The notes under the pieces were generated by a model. That model ran no database searches. It was not told the origin of the DNA and saw nothing but the letters and a program-made list of their open reading frames with translations. 51,292 nt of DNA from Mesotaenium endlicherianum (taxonomy: Eukaryota; Streptophyta; Zygnematophyceae; Zygnematales; Mesotaeniaceae). The translations under genes were made by a program, and so were the position numbers. Positions within the stretch are counted from its first letter, which is position 1, and every line of letters starts with the position of its first letter. The stretch lies in contig WELA01001856.1 of assembly GCA_009602735.1 (NCBI GenBank), positions 9,272 through 60,563 on the forward strand, written 5' to 3'. Of the stretch, positions 10,905-21,245 are shown piece by piece.

Positions 10905-12455
10905 TTAAAAGAAGGTATTTGGGCAGTGATCCGTAACCACTGTCAAACCCTTGCGGCCTTCCAAATAACATCGCCAAGTCTTTAAAGCGTATATGACTGC
11001 CCAGAGCTCCTGCTCTGTCGTTGAGTATTTTTGTTCGGCAGGTGTCAGCTTTTGACTCTCAAAGCCGATAGGCTTGCCTGCTTGCAGCAGAACAGCCCCT
11101 ATTCCAACACCAGATGCATCGGCGACTACCTCGTAAGGCAAGTCGGGATCGGCTAATGAAAGAAGTGGCGCATGAGTGAGTGCATACTTAATGCGCTCGA
11201 ACGCAATCTGCGTAGTCTCATTCCAAATGAACGTCTTATTTTTCCTGGTCAGAGCAGTGAGTGGCGCGGCCATCACTGAGTAACCTTGCATAAACTTACG
11301 AAAGTAGTTTGCAAACCCAAGGAAGGAACGTACAGTATGCACATCTTTCGGGACAGGCCAATCTGCGACACACGCAATCTTGGCTTGATCAGGGCGCACC
11401 CCTTTCGAACCCACTATATGTCCGAGGTACAACAGTTCATCCTTCAGGAAGGAACAATTCTTGAGCTTAGCACACATGTGTTGCTCACGAAGGATTTGCA
11501 ACACCAATTCAAGGTGCTTGTAATGCTCGTCCTTGTTCTTTGAATAGACCAAGACATTGTTGAGGTAAACCTGGACGAATTTCCCCAAGTAAGGTCTAAA
11601 CAAATCGTTCATCGTACTTTGGAATGTCGCTGGTGCATTGGTAAGTCCAAAACTTAGGACTTTGTATTGGAAGTGCCCAATAGGCGTCCGAAACGCTGTC
11701 TTGGGGACATCCTCAGGTGTGATTCGTGTCTGATGATAGCCTTGGGCTAAATCAAACGAGGAGAACACACAGGCCCCCGGCAGCGAATCAAACAAATCAT
11801 CAATGCGAGGCAACAAATAGCGGTTCTTGACCGTTATATTGTTCAACGCACGATAACCAATGCACATTCCAAGCGTCCCATCTTTCTTTTGAACAAATAG
11901 GATGGGCGCCCCAAATGCAGAAGAGCTCGGCTCAATCCATCCTTTCGCAAGCAAATTGCTAAGTTGGTCCTTCATTTCGTTCATTTCCAACGGAATGAGG
12001 CGATAAATCGGTCGCCGAGTCGGTGGAGAATTGGGAATCAGAGGAATCGTATGTCCAATACCCCTATTAGGCGGAAACCCGACTGGTATTTCATGTGGAA
12101 AGACTGATTTGTACTTTTGCAAAAGAGCAGAAAGTGCAGCTTTAAGTGTCTCTTCATAACGAATCACGTCTAACACGGGCTCTTCCGTAAAGAGCTTAGT
12201 GGAAGTGACGGGGGAATCAGGTCGCAGTAATCCAAAGAAAATATTTTGACCTTGTTTTGCCAAACGTCTAGCTTGCTTGATGGATAATAGAAGAGTCTTC
12301 GAAGGACTGTCTATGGCCATATCGGGCTTAAGAGACTGGAGAGTAATCGTTCTTGTCCCTTTGCGAACAATGCATGTCTTTTGATTAAAGTCAAGCAATG
12401 CACTTGTCTGCGTAAGCCAAGTCGTACCCAAAATTGCATCAATACCATCGGGCAA
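10905..12455 (-). pseudogene. Element C protease end, reverse transcriptase and RNase H
   Basis: An uninterrupted 516-codon frame starts within the protease end (DAILGTTWL) and runs through RT motifs GWIEPSSSAFGAPILFV, FSSFDLAQGYHQ and FGLTNAPATFQ into RNase H (VVADASGVGIGAVLLQ, STTEQELWAV, VVTDH). The YxDD active site (11556-11567) reads YLNN: both catalytic Asp codons are Asn. MCVDYRALN also reads MCIGYRALN. Element B still has YLDD at the same place. The long open frame with a dead active site suggests inactivation was recent or driven by a few transitions. Confidence 0.9.
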
Positions 12456-12660
12456 TTCTGTGACGTAGAATTATTCGTAGCCAATGTATGATTGCACTTT
12501 GAGCTGCAACTTTATTTTTCCAATAATACAAGCTAACGAGCCATCGCCAAGGCGAAGGTCCTTGACCTTGAGTGTTGGAATCAACTTCATCCCGTGTGCA
12601 AAACGTGCACTAATGAAGCTCACTGATGCGCCTGAATAAATGATTGTAGATCATGACTTG
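12456..12660 (-). pseudogene. Element C protease, active-site Asp lost
   Basis: In frame with the RT ORF but before a stop at about 12466-12470, the sequence reads IIYSGASVSFIS where an active retropepsin has (I/V)DSGAS. The catalytic Asp is therefore Tyr. The flap-like region (LRLGDGS) is still recognisable. Confidence 0.65.
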
Positions 12661-13110
12661 CCTGAAACTTTCGCGTCAAACGTCATACTTAACCCCAAAG
12701 AAGCTTTATGCATCACTAGCAATGTCCTCGCATTGAGAGGAATGTGAGAAATTTGGAGGTCCTTTACCAAAATCCCATTTTGCATTGCCGATCGCGCTTG
12801 AAACCGAGTAATCGGGTCAGAGTACAAGCGTTTTTGCATGAATGCAGCAATATAAATTGGTGCAAGACACGTGTGCATCTTTCGTAATCGAGACAAATGT
12901 TTGTAACACTTGTCAAGGTTAGGATCATGCGGCTGAAAGTGCGAGAACATGGAATCATGGACGCACTCGAGTCCAAGAACTCATCAAAGCTCAACACTTG
13001 CATACAAATATATCAATTTCAAAGTATATTTATATTGGGTATGCCAGAGTGGACAAGAACCTTTGGTGCATGCGCACAAACACCGAGACTTTCCTGCTCA
13101 CTAAGTCGTG
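12651..13110 (-). pseudogene. Element C gag-protease connector
   Basis: A 99-codon frame (12651-12950) plus upstream sequence aligns with 15775-16080 of element B, including the shared stretch TATGCAAGTGTTGAGCTTTG. No domain is recognised; by position it lies between the zinc knuckle and the protease. Confidence 0.5.
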
Positions 13111-13158
13111 TTGTCAATAGCTCAGAAGGAGGCCTTGCAGCTATCTCCTGAGCTATTC

Positions 13159-13755
13159 TTATAAAGGCCCCTTGCCTTTACCCTTAGGATCGTTCCTCAA
13201 ATCCTTCTTATTAGAACAGGCCGAGATCGTATGCCCATGTTTCCCACAGCCAAAACACAGCCCCGCTGTCATCATGCGATTGCGAGCCTCTGTGTGATCT
13301 ATCTTGCCTATCTTGGAAGGGGGGCCATTGGATCTAAGGCCAGTGCCCGCACCATTAGGATAGGTTCTCTTTGGAGCGGAATTGCTAGTAATAGGAAACG
13401 AAGGTGGAGGACGTGACAGGCGGTTCGTCTTCTTCGGCGTAGTAACCGTCTCCTCTTGAGCTAACGTCTCAGTATAACGAATGAGATCGGCGATGGCTGT
13501 CCATTCCAAACTTGTGACTGGGTTTGCGTTGAGATTAGCGTACGCTGGCTGGAGTCCCAAGCGAAAAAGGTGAATTTGCATCCCCGTGTCGACTGGAACA
13601 TCTACAATTTGGGCGACAAAAATACAAAACTTGTTGACGTACGTCTCAATAATGCCCGTATGTTTGAGTTGAAGCAACTTATCTCGGGCTAACTTCGATG
13701 GGTTGTGACGCCCAAAGGAGTTGCGTAACTCTGAACTAAACTCCTCGAATGTCAT
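13159..13755 (-). pseudogene. Element C gag core with CCHC zinc knuckle
   Basis: A retrotransposon gag core (MTFEEFSSELRNSFGRHN, later FRLGLQPAYANLN) is followed by a CCHC knuckle reading CFGCGKHGHTISAC at about 13225-13266 and a lysine-rich tail. Gag builds the particle and binds element RNA. Confidence 0.85.
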
Positions 13756-13936
13756 GGGCTCCCTGTTAGCCCCATGCCATAACTGTGATGCGTCCCCCTT
13801 AAGAAAAAGTGGAAGCCATCATGGCTTGGTCGGCGGGAGCGACTTTAGCTAACGCAAAGAAGGTTTTAAGTTCTTTGAGAAAACGGCGTACGTCAGAACC
13901 TAGGCCGCCTTGAAACTTTTAGAGCGTTGAAGGCTT

Positions 13937-14383
13937 CTAAGAAGGTGTTGGTGCCGCGGCCTGCCCAGGGATGGCAGCTGGGGCTGGCGGGTTGACGTTG
14001 TTGCCTGCGGTCCCAGATGGGCCTGGCATCCCTTGGGCAGCCTGTAAGAAAGGACCAAGCGAAGGGTGACTGTCCATGGCAGCAACGAAGCGAGTGACAA
14101 GGTTGGCCAACTTAGTATGAGTGGCCTCAGCGAGATTAACACAGTCTTCTGTACGACCAATGACATCTGACAAAGTACTAAGAGCCATTGTCATGGTTTG
14201 ACTGTCAGTTGTCAAGGCCGTGAAGCGTTGTAACATTGTCTGCTGGAAAGTGCGCGGCGAGATTGGCTCGGTGGGCGGTCCTCCAGCAGAGCCGTTGTTG
14301 ACGACAGGAACGTGAAGAGCAGCAGCGGCAGCAATAGCCGCAGCGGCAGTAGCAGTAGCGTCGGCACGTTTGTCGGTGTCCAT
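13937..14383 (-). pseudogene. Element C gag N-terminus
   Basis: The frame opens at ATG 14383 with an Ala-rich run and ends in a Pro/Ala/Gly-rich region at 13937. The stretch 13756-13936 between this and the gag core is frame-broken. The start was chosen because element B shows the same start context at about 7520. Confidence 0.65.
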
Positions 14384-14399
14384 AGGAAAGCCGAGGTAG

Positions 14400-14570
14400 C
14401 GCCAAAGAAGAGAGAAAAAAACTTCCGTCGGAAGTGGCTACGATAAGCGAACGTAGGTTCGAGCAAAACTGGAATGGGTGACCGTCCATTACGAAGAATT
14501 TCCCCAAACGGATTTCTACGATATGCGATCGTAGCCCAGGGCAGTACTGGGATGGGTGACCCTCCTAGTA
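14400..14570 (+). repeat. Two 5S-rRNA-like blocks in the element C leader
   Basis: On the plus strand, antisense to the element, two units about 74-80 bp apart read CTACGATAAGCGAACGTAG...ACTGGAATGGGTGACC and CTACGATATGCGATCGTAG...AGTACTGGGATGGGTGACC. The second ends with 20 bases very close to the 5S rRNA segment holding box C. Element B has the equivalent blocks in the same relative orientation, so they are a lineage feature of the leader. Confidence 0.65.
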
Positions 14571-14650
14571 CAAAAAGTATCCCAAAATATCTTTCCCAAA
14601 TATACTCCAACCACTTAAAAAAAAAAAAATCCTTGCAGAAACCGAGATCG

Positions 14651-14663
14651 GCTCCGGTACCAA
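14651..14663 (-). other. Primer-binding site of element C
   Basis: The minus strand reads TTGGTACCGGAGCCGATCTC starting directly after the 5' LTR end. It resembles the initiator-Met type site TGGTATCAGAGC with changes; the exact tRNA is uncertain. Confidence 0.6.
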
Positions 14664-15578
14664 TGTAACGTTTTTGCTTTTCAAGAGGATCTTTCCTCGG
14701 TATTCAAGGAATATTTAATTGAAGTGGAAAGAAAATCTGCATACTTGTGCAAATTGACGAATACTTGAAATAGCGGAATTGAAAACTAACGTAGAATGTG
14801 TGCTTGTGAGAGTTGCACTCACAATGACTCTTGCGAGTATTTATACTTGCAAATCGTGAGGCACTGGAGTGCTTCGAGTCACCACCTAGGGCACTAGTTC
14901 ATGTTCAACGAAAACGGTCGAAGGGGTACGACCCATTCGGCCGAATGCTCGAAACGCGCCGTTTGGCGGTCTGGAGACTTTTCGACGGTTTCCAAAAAAC
15001 TGTTTCACGCCAAACGGACGTTTTCAACGCAACTTTTGAAAAGTCGCGACCGTTTGCAGAGTCGCGTACAAATGCTTTCGTCATGAACCGGGAGTTATAA
15101 GTAACTACTTCGCCAATCGGTTAGCTGTGAACGTTTGAAACGACGAGTTGCGGGTTCGAATCCGCTCGGATGCAAAGTTGCTTTGCATATTATGTGTCGT
15201 TTGACTTTTACGACTGTTTCTTCGTATTAACGACTGGTCGAAAATGCGAAATCTATGACTGTGCATTATCCGAAACAATGACAATCATATCAACTTAATC
15301 AAGCCGAGATTTATTAACTTATCATCTCATAGTTAACCAAAGTAATTTTATGAATAATTACGTTGTACTTTTGCGAAGTAGTCGAGTTACATTACGACGC
15401 TTTTTGCAATAGTATCTCGGTCGTTTCGCCAATCGACCAGGAATTAATCGGCACACGCGTATGGCGAATAATTGAATATGATGCAATTATTTTTCAAATA
15501 ACATGATAAATAGTATAATGTACTTTAGGTAACCGGGACAACGTCCCAATTACGCCTAATATAGCTCGGATCGTTACA
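14664..15578 (-). repeat. 5' LTR of element C
   Basis: Partner of 7988-8907, differing mainly by scattered substitutions and short indels. It contains the antisense tRNA-like block at about 15100-15175. A 5-bp target copy AACGT follows at 15579-15583. Confidence 0.92.
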
Positions 15579-16560
15579 AACGTGTTTTGACTCGGTTTGA
15601 CGTGTTTGCTTGACTTTGGGTCGATTTTGTTGCTCATTTGAGTTTGTGGATTGTTTCACATTCTCTACTGCTGTGGTACGATGCTTTTTCTCTCTCTCTT
15701 CGACCTGGATTTGAAACTCAAATCATGTCAAGGTTGGCATCGCATTTTTCTTGATAAGTGCCAATTTCTTATAAGCTATCGACAACACTTTTTGGTGCAC
15801 AGGAAATTCTCGGTGTTTGCTCGCGACCGCCAGAAATCCTTGTTCTCTTAGGCGTACCATATACAATTATATTTTGCTTAGAATATATTGGTATGCAAGT
15901 GTTGAGCTTTGTCGAGTTTACGAAACTTGAATGCATACATGCTTGTATGTTTTTGCACTTTCAGCTGAATGACCGTGATCTTGCACAGTATTACGAACAC
16001 TTGTCCATTTTAGGTTGATCAAATAGGTATTTTGCACCAATATATATTGCTGCATTCACTAAACGACCCAGTGGACTTGAACGTGTCGCTCAGTTTCCCA
16101 CTGGTTTAACGATGCCAGTGTAGGTGACACTTGGCTTAAGCAGACAAGGGCATTGTTGGACTATGGTCAGAGTACGTGCATTGTCCACAAGAGGGATAAG
16201 AAGACCACACTTCACTCTCTGAAGAAACCCAGGAGTATAAATAGTCCTTCAAAGACTCTTCTACTCTCTGTCAAGCAAGCTCGACGATTGGTTAAGCACG
16301 GTCAATAGGTTCTTTATGAACTCCCGCGCCAAGCTCCCACAGAGGTTTCTTCTTTGCTTTTTAAGGAAGAGTCAAAATTGGACGTCCCTGGTCATATTGC
16401 AACACTAACAGCTGAATTGTCTTCTCTTCAGCAGAAGTACAAGTCAGTGTCTCCCACCTGACAGAGGTACGGGATATACTATTCCTCTTCTTCCAGACGT
16501 CCAACCTACTTGGCGGCCAATTTACCGGCTCAATTCGATGGAGGTGAAAGAGATGAAGAC
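15579..16560 (+). pseudogene. Element B gag-protease-RT start, heavily decayed
   Basis: From 15775 the sequence follows element C's connector. From about 16270 it follows C's protease-RT linker (SKTLLLSVKQARRLVK-like), and near 16490 the PTWRPIYRL-like start of RT. Stops and frame changes occur every 100 bases or so. The first 200 bases carry no recognisable coding sequence. Confidence 0.55.
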
Positions 16561-17893
16561 CCAATTTGCCGACTTGCTGTCAAAAGGATGGATTAAGCCG
16601 AGCTCTTCTCTGATTGGGGCACCCATCCTCTTCGTCCAGAAGAAGATGGCAGCCTACGAATGTGCATTGATTATTGAGCGTTGAATAACATAACGGTCAA
16701 TAACCGCTATTTGTTACCTCGCATGATTTGTTTGATTCGCTGCAAGTAGTAGCACAGGTTTTCTCCTTGCTTGATCTAACTTAAGACTATCATCAAATTC
16801 AAATCACACAAGAGGGCGTTCCCAAGACAGCGTTTCGGACGCCTACTGGCTACCTCCATACAAAGTCCTAAGTTTTGGACTTACCAATGCACCAGCGACA
16901 TTCCAAAGCACAATGAACGATGTGTTTAGACCTTACTTGGGTAAGCTCGTCCCGGTTTACCTTGACGATATTGTGGTCTATTCAAAGACGGAGGTCGAGC
17001 ATTACAAGCACCAAGAGTTGGTGTTGCAGATCCTTTGTGAGCAACAGCTTTATGCCAAGCTCAAGAAACGTTCCTTCCATAAGAATGAACTTTTGTATCT
17101 TCGACATATCATTGGCTCGATAGGGATACGACCAAACCCGGCCAAAATTGCATGCATTGCGAACATGTTGGTCCCAATAGATGTACATACTGTCCGTTCA
17201 ATCTTGGGGTTTGCTAACTATTCTTGCAAGTTTATGCAAGGTTATTCAATGATGGCCGAGCCACTCACTCCTCTGACAAGGAACAATGTGCCCTTCATTT
17301 GGATTGAGATTACGCAATTTGCAATTGAGCCCATTTTGTATGCCCTCACTCATGCGTCGGTTCTAACATTGGCCGATCCAAACCAGCCTTACGAGGTAGT
17401 GGCGGATGTGTCTGGTGTTGAAATAGGGGCTGTACAGCCGCAGGCAGGTCAGCCTAATAGTTTTGAGAGTCGAAAGCTGACACCTGCCGAACAAAACTAC
17501 TCAACGACAGAGCAGGAGCTTCGGGCAGTTATACACGCTTTAAAGATCTGGCGTTGTTACTTGGAAGGCTGCAAAGCCCTGATGGTGGTTACGGACCACT
17601 GCTCAAATACCTTCTTCCAAGTCCAACTCACTTTACCAAGACGACAAACAAGATGGCCGGAGTTCCTCCAGCGATTCCACTTTACTTGGGCATATCGCCC
17701 TGCGTGTAACAATGTTGCGGACCTGCTAAGTCAAATCCCTCAAGAAGTTCTCTTGCTTCAGGGGCACTTGGCAGAGGAAGACAAACGAATCGGTCAGGCT
17801 TCAAGGGCGGCCACCCTTGATCTGCTGTACCACCCCCAATGCTTGCTGCCTATAAGCCTGGTGAAGCGGGCACACCCGTCTTGTGTAGCATAG
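16561..17893 (+). pseudogene. Element B reverse transcriptase and RNase H
   Basis: RT begins with GWIKPSSSLIGAPILFVQKK-like sequence in broken frames (16561-16912). A long frame follows (16913-17893) with the intact active site YLDDIVVYSK, the connection (SILGFANYSCKF) and RNase H (VVADVSGVEIGAV, STTEQELRAV, VVTDH). RNase H has Val in place of Ala in ADxSG. This is the least damaged part of the element. Confidence 0.88.
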
Positions 17894-18031
17894 CTACTTC
17901 TGACTCGCTTGACCTGCATCAACTGATTACAGAGGGCTACACCAATAACCTGTTTTTCCTATATCGCCTGGGTACTGGCTTGAACGGTGTAGCCGTAATG
18001 ATGGACAATATGGACAAAAGGAAAGAGTTTT

Positions 18032-19341
18032 TTGTGGCACAATGGGCGCATTATGGTTCCAGAAGGCCAAGTCAGACATGTTCTACTACAAGAAGCACAT
18101 GACTCTTCTTACTCAGGTCATCATGGTATAATTAAAACAACCCAGCAGTTGCACCGAGGGTACACATGGTCGTCCCTCATAGTTGATGTTGCCAAATATA
18201 TCACCAACTGTGCGACTTGTCAGAGGAACAAGCCGAGCAATGCGTTGCCCGCAAGGAAGCTACATCCTTTCAAACTTGCAGGTGTCCCTTGGGAAAGTAT
18301 TAGTCTCGACTTCATCGTGGACCTGCCGACCACCGACAAGTGCCACAATGGGGTGTCGACGACCATAGATCGCTTCACTAAGATGGTGCACTTTTTGGCC
18401 ACTAAACCATCATGTGATGCCAAAGAGACAGCGGGTCTCTTTGTCGATCATGTGTTCAAGCTACATTGGATGCCAAAGGAAATCATAAACCATGGTGACA
18501 GTAGATTTACGAGCCACTTCTGGCAGAATGTTTGCTCGTACTTCGGCACAAAGCTTAAGATATGCACAAGCTTTCATCCTCAGACGCATGGCCAAACTGA
18601 ACGTTTGAATCGCGTTCTTTAACAGTTCCTAAGGCATTATGTGAATCCTCGGCAAGACAATTGGGATACCGTCTTCTCCATTGTAGAGTTCGCTGTTAAG
18701 CTTACCAGGAATGTGTTGAGGAAACCTCGTTTTTCCTCAGCAATGGGCGTCATCCGCACACTCCGCTACACGCCATGGTCACCGATGCGGCGGGGAGTTG
18801 TCCATGGAATTTCCAAGCGTACGCCTCTTTCTCCACTCTCTTTAAGAGGTGCACAGACAGGCAAAGTTGGCCTTAGTCGCTACTCAAGACAGACAGAAAA
18901 ATTTTGCTGACACACAGAGGCAAGAGTTGAGTTTTGACGTCGGCAATAAAGTACTTTTGCAAACTAAAAATTTGCAACTCAAGCACCCTCAAAACAGCAA
19001 GCTTGTGCCTCGATGAGTAGGCCCTTTTCTCGTTATTGCACGGGTTGGTCCCGTTGCATACCGACTAGATTTGCCTAAATTCATGGGGCGGACACATTCT
19101 GTGTTCCATGTCAATCTACTCAAACTGTTTAGGTCTGACGGTTCATTATCAGACACAGCCGCCAGAGTTGGAACTCACCGACGATGATATAGCCTGGGAC
19201 GTGAAGGATGTCTTAGGACATCAATTTACCCGTCATAAGCCTCCACGAGTGGAGCTTTTGATCGAGTGGCTAGATTACGATTCCAATTGGACTTTGTACA
19301 AATCGCAGGACAAAATTGTACTTAATTGTAGTGATCTATAG
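18032..19341 (+). pseudogene. Element B integrase with diverged chromodomain
   Basis: The frame 18032-18622 holds HHCC (HDSSYSGHHG ... CATCQ) and the DDE core (LDFIVDLP, GDSRFTSHFW, HGQTERLNRV), with all three acids kept. A TAA stop at 18620-18622 follows. The C-terminal region continues in broken frames (18641-19100), then 19108-19341 gives VELLIEWLDYDSNWTLYKSQDKI, a diverged chromodomain matching element C. Confidence 0.85.
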
Positions 19342-19569
19342 TTCAGCAATACTGGTTACGATGGGCCAAAGCTTGACGGCTCTCTGGACAGAGAAAGTTG
19401 CTGTCTGCTCCTGATCCTAAACCAATAGATAAATGCAAAAGAGCCGCGGCTATATAATCGGTCTTTTCCACCATTGCCTGGATTGCAGAACTTGTGTTCG
19501 ACTCACTATGGGCAAGTCTCACACACATTAAAGCTTAAGAGACTACCTTAACGTGGACGTTAAAATCTT

Positions 19570-19585
19570 TTTAGGGGGAAGAAGT
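19570..19585 (+). other. Polypurine tract of element B
   Basis: TTTTTAGGGGGAAGAAG lies directly before the LTR start TGTAGCG, matching the arrangement in element C. Confidence 0.75.
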
Positions 19586-20235
19586 GTAGCGATCCAAGCC
19601 TTTTTGGCATATTCAGGATATTTTCCTAATTTCCTAAAATACGTTATACTTTTAAATCGATGAAAGATTGCATTTTGACAAATTTCTAGCCACACACGTG
19701 TGTCGACTAATTTCGGTCGATTGGCGAAGCGACCAGCAAATTTATTGATAACATACCTTCGATATTTTGCAAAAGAATACTGTAATTAATCATAAAGTTA
19801 CTGTGATTGATTGCAAACAATTAAGTTGATTAATTAAGGATGAATTTCCTCATTATGACTTTCATTATTTCAGACAATGACTGTCACGATGTTTCAACTT
19901 GATGACGATCGTTAAACCAAACGAAAATCCATATCGGTGACCCGAGGGAGACACCGGTGGGAATTAAACTCGCGACCTCCTGGCCGCGTCAGCACAATTC
20001 CACGACAATCGTAATTCAAACGGAAACCAATCAACAATGTTACTTTGTACTCGGAGGCATTCAAAACCTTGTCCTTTGTTTGAAACGTTTACACCTAACA
20101 ATAGGCCAAAGAGTTTTGGTGAACTCCCGGTTCATGTCAAACGTATAGGTACGCGACTAACCGAATAGTTGCGACTTTTTCGGAAATTCGCAAAAACACG
20201 AAAACGCCCTTTTGGCGCGAAACGGATCAACAACT
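19586..20235 (+). repeat. 3' LTR of element B, 3'-truncated
   Basis: This follows the element C LTR in sense orientation: TGTAGCGATCC start, the CACACGTGTG block near 19692, TAATCATAAAGTTACT, ACTCCCGGTTCATG, then the GCGAAAACGCCC/TTTGGCG block near 20200. Similarity stops at about 20235, at the GC-rich element D. tRNA-like sequence is present at about 19945-20000. Confidence 0.8.
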
Positions 20236-20849
20236 TGCCTGGTGCGCCTCAGGAGCGACACTGGAGCGCCACCTGGGGGTCCAGCACATGTCCCGCTAGT
20301 CCTTGCTGCCATCCCAACGCATGCCCCAGAGCACGCACTGACGTCGACCCTTGCACCAGCCCCAGATGCGCCCGGGACAATAGCCGCACCCGACGCCTTC
20401 GTCTGCTGCGCACAGACACGACCACTTGGCAGTAGTCCGGCGGCACACGCGGCCACGCGCGAGCACCCACTTGTGGCAGGTGCTGGCTGTGCAGCAGGCG
20501 CGCCCAAGCGCAACGAACTCGACCAGGGACGGCGTACAGAGGAGGCCCCACGCCTGCCTTGCTCCTTCCGCATCCTGGACCCCCCCCAACAACCCAGTCA
20601 CGCCAGCACCGTACGCACTCGCATCGCCAGTGATGACGGTGCAGCTCAGCGCCAAGGTGCTATAGTTCGCACTGCACCGCATGCTGGCGGTATCATTTGT
20701 TGAGCTCGGCGTGACGTTGGAGGCGACCCGGCAAGTCGCCCAGCTGATGCTACGCTCCCGGTGCCCGACCAAACGCCAATAGGCCGACAGCAGGAGCTTC
20801 CGCGGTGATGCTCTCAGCCCCCGCTCGACCCCCACACGAGCGCAGGTTG
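20236..20849 (+). pseudogene. Element D 5' part, possible gag remnant
   Basis: This is GC-rich sequence with Pro/Ala/Arg-rich open stretches in several frames. No capsid motif or zinc knuckle is recognised. By position before the protease it should be gag or its end. Truncation at 20235 has probably removed the start. Confidence 0.3.
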
Positions 20850-21245
20850 ATCTCTAGCCCCAAAGTCGCGTTTCTGGACAACGCGCAAGGGATTGTGCTG
20901 GTCAACAAGCAGGCCCCTCAGCGCATTATGTTTGACACCGGCGCACAGCCAATTCTGATCAGTCACAGCTAGCTCCGGCAGCTGAGCCTCTTAGCAGCTG
21001 ACCTGGAGGATTCGCCCATGCGGATCCGACCTGCGACAAGAACATCCGCGTCCGTGACAGGGCGCACCCGGCTGGCGCTCGTCTTTACCATTTGCCCTGG
21101 GACCAAGGATGAGACGACAATCCATCGTCACGCGCTAGTGACGCGCTCTGAAACCTTTGACGTCCTCTTGGGGCAGGACGTACTTGTCCCCATTAGAGCC
21201 GCGGTGGACAACTGGACGGAGCAGGCACACTTTTGGTGCGACTAG
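20850..21245 (+). pseudogene. Element D aspartic protease
   Basis: The frame reads VLVNKQAPQRIMFDTGAQPILIS with the retropepsin active site DTGA at about 20934-20945, then TAG at 20970-20972. It continues to FDVLLGQDVLVPI (about 21150-21195), the usual distal retropepsin motif. The protease would process the polyprotein. A single stop splits it; otherwise the domain looks preserved. Confidence 0.75.

Larger units (their letters stand above)
7988..15578 (-). mobile_element. Element C: full-length Ty3/gypsy element nested in element B
   Basis: Two LTRs of 920 and 915 bp, both TGTAACG...GTTACA in plus view, bound the element. The flanks are GACGT (7983-7987) and AACGT (15579-15583), a 5-bp target duplication with one mismatch. 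The minus-strand order is LTR, primer-binding site, 5S-like leader, gag with CCHC, protease, RT/RNase H, integrase with a diverged chromodomain, polypurine tract, LTR. Frameshifts, stops and changed catalytic residues make it inactive. It lies inside a close relative (element B) in the opposite orientation. Confidence 0.92.
15579..20235 (+). mobile_element. Element B, main part (Ty3/gypsy, plus strand, decayed)
   Basis: After element C and its target duplication, this continues 7345-7987. It contains decayed gag and protease (to about 16500), RT/RNase H, integrase with the same diverged chromodomain as element C, a polypurine tract (19570-19585) and a 3' LTR truncated at about 20235. Protein and LTR similarity show B and C belong to one family. 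B is the older, more decayed copy. Confidence 0.85.

Noticed and set aside
14400..14570. 5S rRNA genes
   Set aside because: Only the 3' half (box C part) is recognisable and spacing is about 75-80 bp, too short for full 5S genes.
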